Shown here piece by piece: positions 32,801 to 35,769 of a DNA stretch of 35,769 bases. The position numbers were made by a program, and so were the translations under genes. The notes beneath the pieces were generated by a model. It did no database searches. It was not told where the DNA came from and saw nothing but the letters and a program-made list of their open reading frames with translations. The stretch is from positions 1 to 35,769 of the forward strand of contig CAMWVR010000013.1 in assembly GCA_947177795.1 (NCBI GenBank). The letters are read 5' to 3'. Every line of letters starts with the position of its first letter. Positions within the stretch are counted from its first letter, which is position 1. This DNA comes from an uncultured Clostridia bacterium. Lineage in GTDB: Bacteria; Bacillota; Clostridia; Christensenellales; UBA3700.

Positions 32801-34045
32801 ATGGAAAATATTCAAGACGTATGTTGCAAGGTAAGGAACGCAACTTATAAATTATCTTTGTACGACACAAAAGCCAAGAACGATATTCTTATGGCTGTCG
32901 CAGACAAGATAGAGCAAAACAAAGACAATATCAAAAAAATTAACGCTATTGACATCGAGAACGCAAAAGGCAAGTTGTCCGAAGCAATGATAGACAGACT
33001 TACTTTGACGGATTCTCGCATTGCGCTCATGGCAGAGGGAGTGAGACAGGTTGCAGACCTCGACGATCCCGTGGGCAAAGTCGTCAGAGAGTGGACGGTA
33101 GAGAGCGGACTTGAAATCAAAAAGGTCAGAGCGCCTCTCGGTGTGATAGGCGTTATTTACGAGTCGAGACCCAACGTCACCGTTGACGTGGCAAGTCTTT
33201 GTATCAAGTCGGGCAACGGAGTGCTGCTCAAAGGCGGCAAAGAGGCTATCAATACCAATAGAGCGCTGTTTGAGATAATACAAGAGGCGATTGCAGAACT
33301 CGGACTTGACAAAGACATCGTCGGATTCGTCGACAACGTGGACAGGCAGGCGACGTACGATATGTTGCAACAGGCAAGATATATCGACGTGATAATCCCT
33401 AGAGGAAGCGACAACCTCAAAAAATTCGTGCTTACCAATTCTCAGATACCCGTCATAGCGTCATCGGGCGGCAACTGTCACGTATACGTAGAGAAGAGCG
33501 CAGACCTCGATATGGCAAAGAAGATAGTATACAACGCAAAAATGCAGAGAGTGTCGGTATGCAACGCTCAAGAACAACTCTTGGTCGACGAGGCTATCGC
33601 GGATAAATTCTTGCCCGATATGCTCAAGACTTTGCAAGAGGGCGGTTGTAAGATAATAGGTGATCAAGTAATTCAAAAGTACGCAAGCGACGTGATACCC
33701 GCTACCGAAGAAGATTACAGGACGGAGAGGGAAGACTACTTCCTTACCGTCAAAGTCGTCAAGGATTATAAAGAGGCAATCGACCGTATCAACGCCAACG
33801 GAACGAAGCATAGCGAGTCTATCGTATCAAAAGACGAAGAAGTCATGAAAATCTTTACAACGGCAGTCGACGCAGGTTGCGTATATACCAACGCTTCGAC
33901 GAGATTTACCGATGGATTCGAGTTTGGCTTCGGCGCAGAGATTGGAATCTCCACGCAGAAATTGCACGCAAGAGGTCCTCTGGGATTGGAGCAGTTGACG
34001 AGCGAAAAATACGTCGTCACAGGTCACGGCGAGATACGCAAATGA
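32801..34045 (+). CDS. proA: Gamma-glutamyl phosphate reductase ProA
   Basis: ProA reduces gamma-glutamyl phosphate with NADPH to glutamate semialdehyde, the second step of proline synthesis. It has 414 residues. The aldehyde-dehydrogenase-like catalytic cysteine is C254 in SVCNAQEQLL. Other family motifs are APLGVIGVIYESRPNVTVD, LLKGGKEAINTN, IIPRGSDNLKKFV and the C-terminal EFGFGAEIGISTQKLHARGP. GAGGT upstream supports the start. proB is not in the window. The gene is placed between yebC and ruvC, 15 bases after yebC, and its last codons overlap the ruvC start as ATGA. This is an unusual insertion of a proline gene in a recombination operon. Confidence 0.97.
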   Translation: MENIQDVCCKVRNATYKLSLYDTKAKNDILMAVADKIEQNKDNIKKINAIDIENAKGKLSEAMIDRLTLTDSRIALMAEGVRQVADLDDPVGKVVREWTVESGLEIKKVRAPLGVIGVIYESRPNVTVDVASLCIKSGNGVLLKGGKEAINTNRALFEIIQEAIAELGLDKDIVGFVDNVDRQATYDMLQQARYIDVIIPRGSDNLKKFVLTNSQIPVIASSGGNCHVYVEKSADLDMAKKIVYNAKMQRVSVCNAQEQLLVDEAIADKFLPDMLKTLQEGGCKIIGDQVIQKYASDVIPATEEDYRTEREDYFLTVKVVKDYKEAIDRINANGTKHSESIVSKDEEVMKIFTTAVDAGCVYTNASTRFTDGFEFGFGAEIGISTQKLHARGPLGLEQLTSEKYVVTGHGEIRK

Positions 34046-34536
34046 TTATCTTGGGAATTGACCCCGGACTTGCCATTGTGGGTTACGGCGTGATAGAGGC
34101 GCAAAAGGGCGCTTTCCGCCCGATAGACTGCGGAGTCATCAACACTCCAAAAGAAGACACTGTGCCTGTTAGACTCAGTAAGATATACGATGGAATGATC
34201 TCTTTGATAGAGAGATTCAATCCCGACTGCATTGCAATAGAAGAGCTGTTCTTCAATACCAATATCACCACGGGTATCAATGTGGCGCAGGCAAGAGGAG
34301 TCGTGCTTTTGGCGTGTCAGCAAAAGGGACTTAAGATGTACGAATATACGCCGCTGCAAATAAAGCAAGCTTTGACGGGATACGGCAAAGCCGAGAAAAA
34401 ACAAATTCAGTTCATGGTCACGAGACTGCTCAATCTCAAAGCAGTGCCAAAACCCGACGATGCGGCGGACGGACTTGCAGTTGCGCTCACGCACGGACAG
34501 ACGGCAAGATTGGGCGGACTGTTTGGAATAAGATAA
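34042..34536 (+). CDS. ruvC: Holliday junction endonuclease RuvC
   Basis: RuvC cuts Holliday junctions symmetrically as part of RuvABC. It has 164 residues. The acidic catalytic residues are visible: D7 in ILGIDPGLAIVGYG, E67/E68 in IAIEELFF, and D140 and D143 in PDDAADGLAVALTH. The start at 34042 overlaps the proA stop by four bases, indicating coupling; the long upstream in-frame extension lies within proA. It is nine bases before ruvA. Confidence 0.96.
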   Translation: MIILGIDPGLAIVGYGVIEAQKGAFRPIDCGVINTPKEDTVPVRLSKIYDGMISLIERFNPDCIAIEELFFNTNITTGINVAQARGVVLLACQQKGLKMYEYTPLQIKQALTGYGKAEKKQIQFMVTRLLNLKAVPKPDDAADGLAVALTHGQTARLGGLFGIR

Positions 34537-34545
34537 GGAAAGGAT

Positions 34546-35157
34546 ATGTACTATTCGATTACCGGAAAAGTTATATTTTATGAAGAAGGCAAAGTCGTGT
34601 TGGAAAACAACGGCATAGCCTACGAACTCGGAGTGTCTTCAAACACTCTGTCGGCGTTTGCCAAAAAGGGCGAGACGGTCACTGCGTATACTTATCTCAA
34701 GGTCGCAGAAGACGAAATGAGCCTTTACGGATTTTTCAGCAAAGAAGAAAAGGCTATGTTTATCAATTTGATTAGCGTCAGCGGAGTTGGTCCAAAGACG
34801 GCGTTGCAAATACTTTCGGGTATCGATCTGCAAAGACTTGCAATCGCAATCGTCAACAGCGACTCAAAGACGCTCTCAAAAGTCAAAGGACTTGGCAAGA
34901 AGACAGCCGAGCGAATTATTCTCGAACTCAAAGAGAAGATTGCGGAAGTGGGCGGCGGAGACGACGGCGACGGCTTTTTCGGTTTGCTTGGCGGAGACGA
35001 TACGTCAAAAGACGAAGTCGTCAACGACGCAGTGCTTGCTTTGGTATCTTTGGGAATATCCAAGACGGAAGCCGTCAAAGCGGTGGCTGTCGCAAGAGGC
35101 AAGTCGGACAAGCTTGAAAACATAATCACATTGGCATTAAGGAGTTTTGATAAGTAA
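34546..35157 (+). CDS. ruvA: Holliday junction DNA helicase subunit RuvA
   Basis: RuvA binds the four-way junction and loads RuvB. It has 203 residues. The N-terminal OB fold begins [11 protein letters not shown]. Two helix-hairpin-helix motifs follow, [13 protein letters not shown] (about 78-90) and [16 protein letters not shown] (about 112-127). A glycine- and aspartate-rich flexible linker (about 137-160) leads to the C-terminal RuvB-binding domain. AAGGAAAGG supports the start. The stop TAA shares its last base with the ruvB ATG. Confidence 0.96.
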   Translation: MYYSITGKVIFYEEGKVVLENNGIAYELGVSSNTLSAFAKKGETVTAYTYLKVAEDEMSLYGFFSKEEKAMFINLISVSGVGPKTALQILSGIDLQRLAIAIVNSDSKTLSKVKGLGKKTAERIILELKEKIAEVGGGDDGDGFFGLLGGDDTSKDEVVNDAVLALVSLGISKTEAVKAVAVARGKSDKLENIITLALRSFDK

Positions 35158-35769
35158 TGGAATTTTTTGACGATGAAGAAAGGTTTATGTCCTCAATGCA
35201 AGGCGTAAGCGAGGGAGACAGTGAAAATTCTCTCCGCCCAAAAAGTATGTCCGATTACGTCGGTCAAGAGAAGATAAAGGAAAATTTAGATATATATATC
35301 AAAGCCGCAGTGGGAAGAGACGAGGCGCTCGACCACGTGCTTTTATACGGTCCTCCGGGGCTTGGTAAGACGACTTTGGCGCATATCATCGCAAGCGAAA
35401 TGGGATCGCAAATCAGAATCACTTCGGGACCTGCAATAGAAAAAGCCGCAGACTTGGCGGCGATACTCACCAATCTTAACGAAAAAGACGTGCTTTTTAT
35501 CGACGAGATACACAGGCTCAATCGCAACGTCGAAGAAGTGCTTTATCCTGCAATGGAAGATTACGCTCTTGACTTTATGGTGGGCAAAGGACCAAGCGCA
35601 AGAAGTATCAGACTGTCGTTGCCTAAGTTTACGCTTATCGGCGCAACTACGAGAGCGGGCATGCTTACTTCGCCGCTCAGAGACAGATTCGGAGTCAACT
35701 GCCGTCTCGAGATGTATACTCCCGAGGAGCTTGCAAGTATCGTAAGACGCAGCGCAGGACTTTTGGGAG
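35157..35769 (+). CDS. ruvB: Holliday junction DNA helicase RuvB, N-terminal part (cut by window end)
   Basis: RuvB is the hexameric AAA+ motor that drives branch migration with RuvA. About 204 codons are visible before the window ends. After a short acidic N-terminus come [18 protein letters not shown], the Walker [10 protein letters not shown], Walker [16 protein letters not shown] and the RuvB-specific [17 protein letters not shown] with its arginine finger region. The ATG overlaps the ruvA stop by one base (TAATG). AAGGAG lies 12 bases upstream, rather far, so re-initiation after ruvA is likely. Confidence 0.96.
   Translation, partial: MEFFDDEERFMSSMQGVSEGDSENSLRPKSMSDYVGQEKIKENLDIYIKAAVGRDEALDHVLLYGPPGLGKTTLAHIIASEMGSQIRITSGPAIEKAADLAAILTNLNEKDVLFIDEIHRLNRNVEEVLYPAMEDYALDFMVGKGPSARSIRLSLPKFTLIGATTRAGMLTSPLRDRFGVNCRLEMYTPEELASIVRRSAGLLG

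Overview
The window looks like chromosome of an endospore-forming, Firmicutes/Clostridia-type bacterium, probably an uncultured lineage. All 27 protein genes and the one RNA gene lie on the + strand. The evidence for this placement is a division and cell wall (dcw) cluster running into spoIIGA-sigE-sigG-ylmC-nrdR, with sigK close by, and sigma-A promoters very near consensus. No mobile element, CRISPR array, tRNA or rRNA was seen. No stretch longer than 300 bases lacks a gene.

Layout. (1) 1-287: repeat-rich AT leader with a perfect promoter for mraZ. (2) 288-14209: mraZ, rsmH, a tyrosine/glutamine/asparagine-rich membrane protein in the ftsL slot, a class B PBP (SpoVD-like), murE, mraY, murD, ftsW, murA, ftsQ, ftsA, ftsZ. 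murF, murG, murC and murB, often found in such clusters, are absent here. (3) 14296-19431: spoIIGA, sigE, sigG, ylmC/ymxH, nrdR, an unknown membrane protein, and an uninterrupted sigK with a pro-sequence. (4) 19479-19804: RNase P RNA. (5) 19882-27453: a 2523-residue cyclic beta-1,2-glucan synthase-like enzyme (GT84-like, glucoamylase-like and GH94-like parts). (6) 27550-35769: rarA, an ABC exporter pair, ruvX, yebC, proA, ruvC, ruvA and the start of ruvB, which runs off the window.

How the genes fit together. MurE, MraY, MurD and MurA make the peptidoglycan precursor. FtsW and the PBP polymerise and crosslink it. FtsZ, FtsA and FtsQ place that activity at the septum. SpoIIGA activates pro-SigE at the sporulation septum, SigG follows in the forespore, and SigK acts late in the mother cell. 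RuvC, RuvA, RuvB and RarA handle recombination and stalled forks.

The most striking unexplained signal is promoter architecture. Five genes (ftsA, spoIIGA, the glucan synthase, rarA, ruvX) have no Shine-Dalgarno sequence. Each has a TATAAT-like -10 box exactly six bases before its ATG, which predicts leaderless mRNAs. The RNase P RNA gene has the same spacing between its -10 box and the structurally expected RNA 5' end, so it acts as an internal ruler. Other points of interest are a candidate Spo0A site inside the ftsZ terminator, candidate SigE promoters before spoVD and sigK, and a perfect inverted repeat over the sigK start region.
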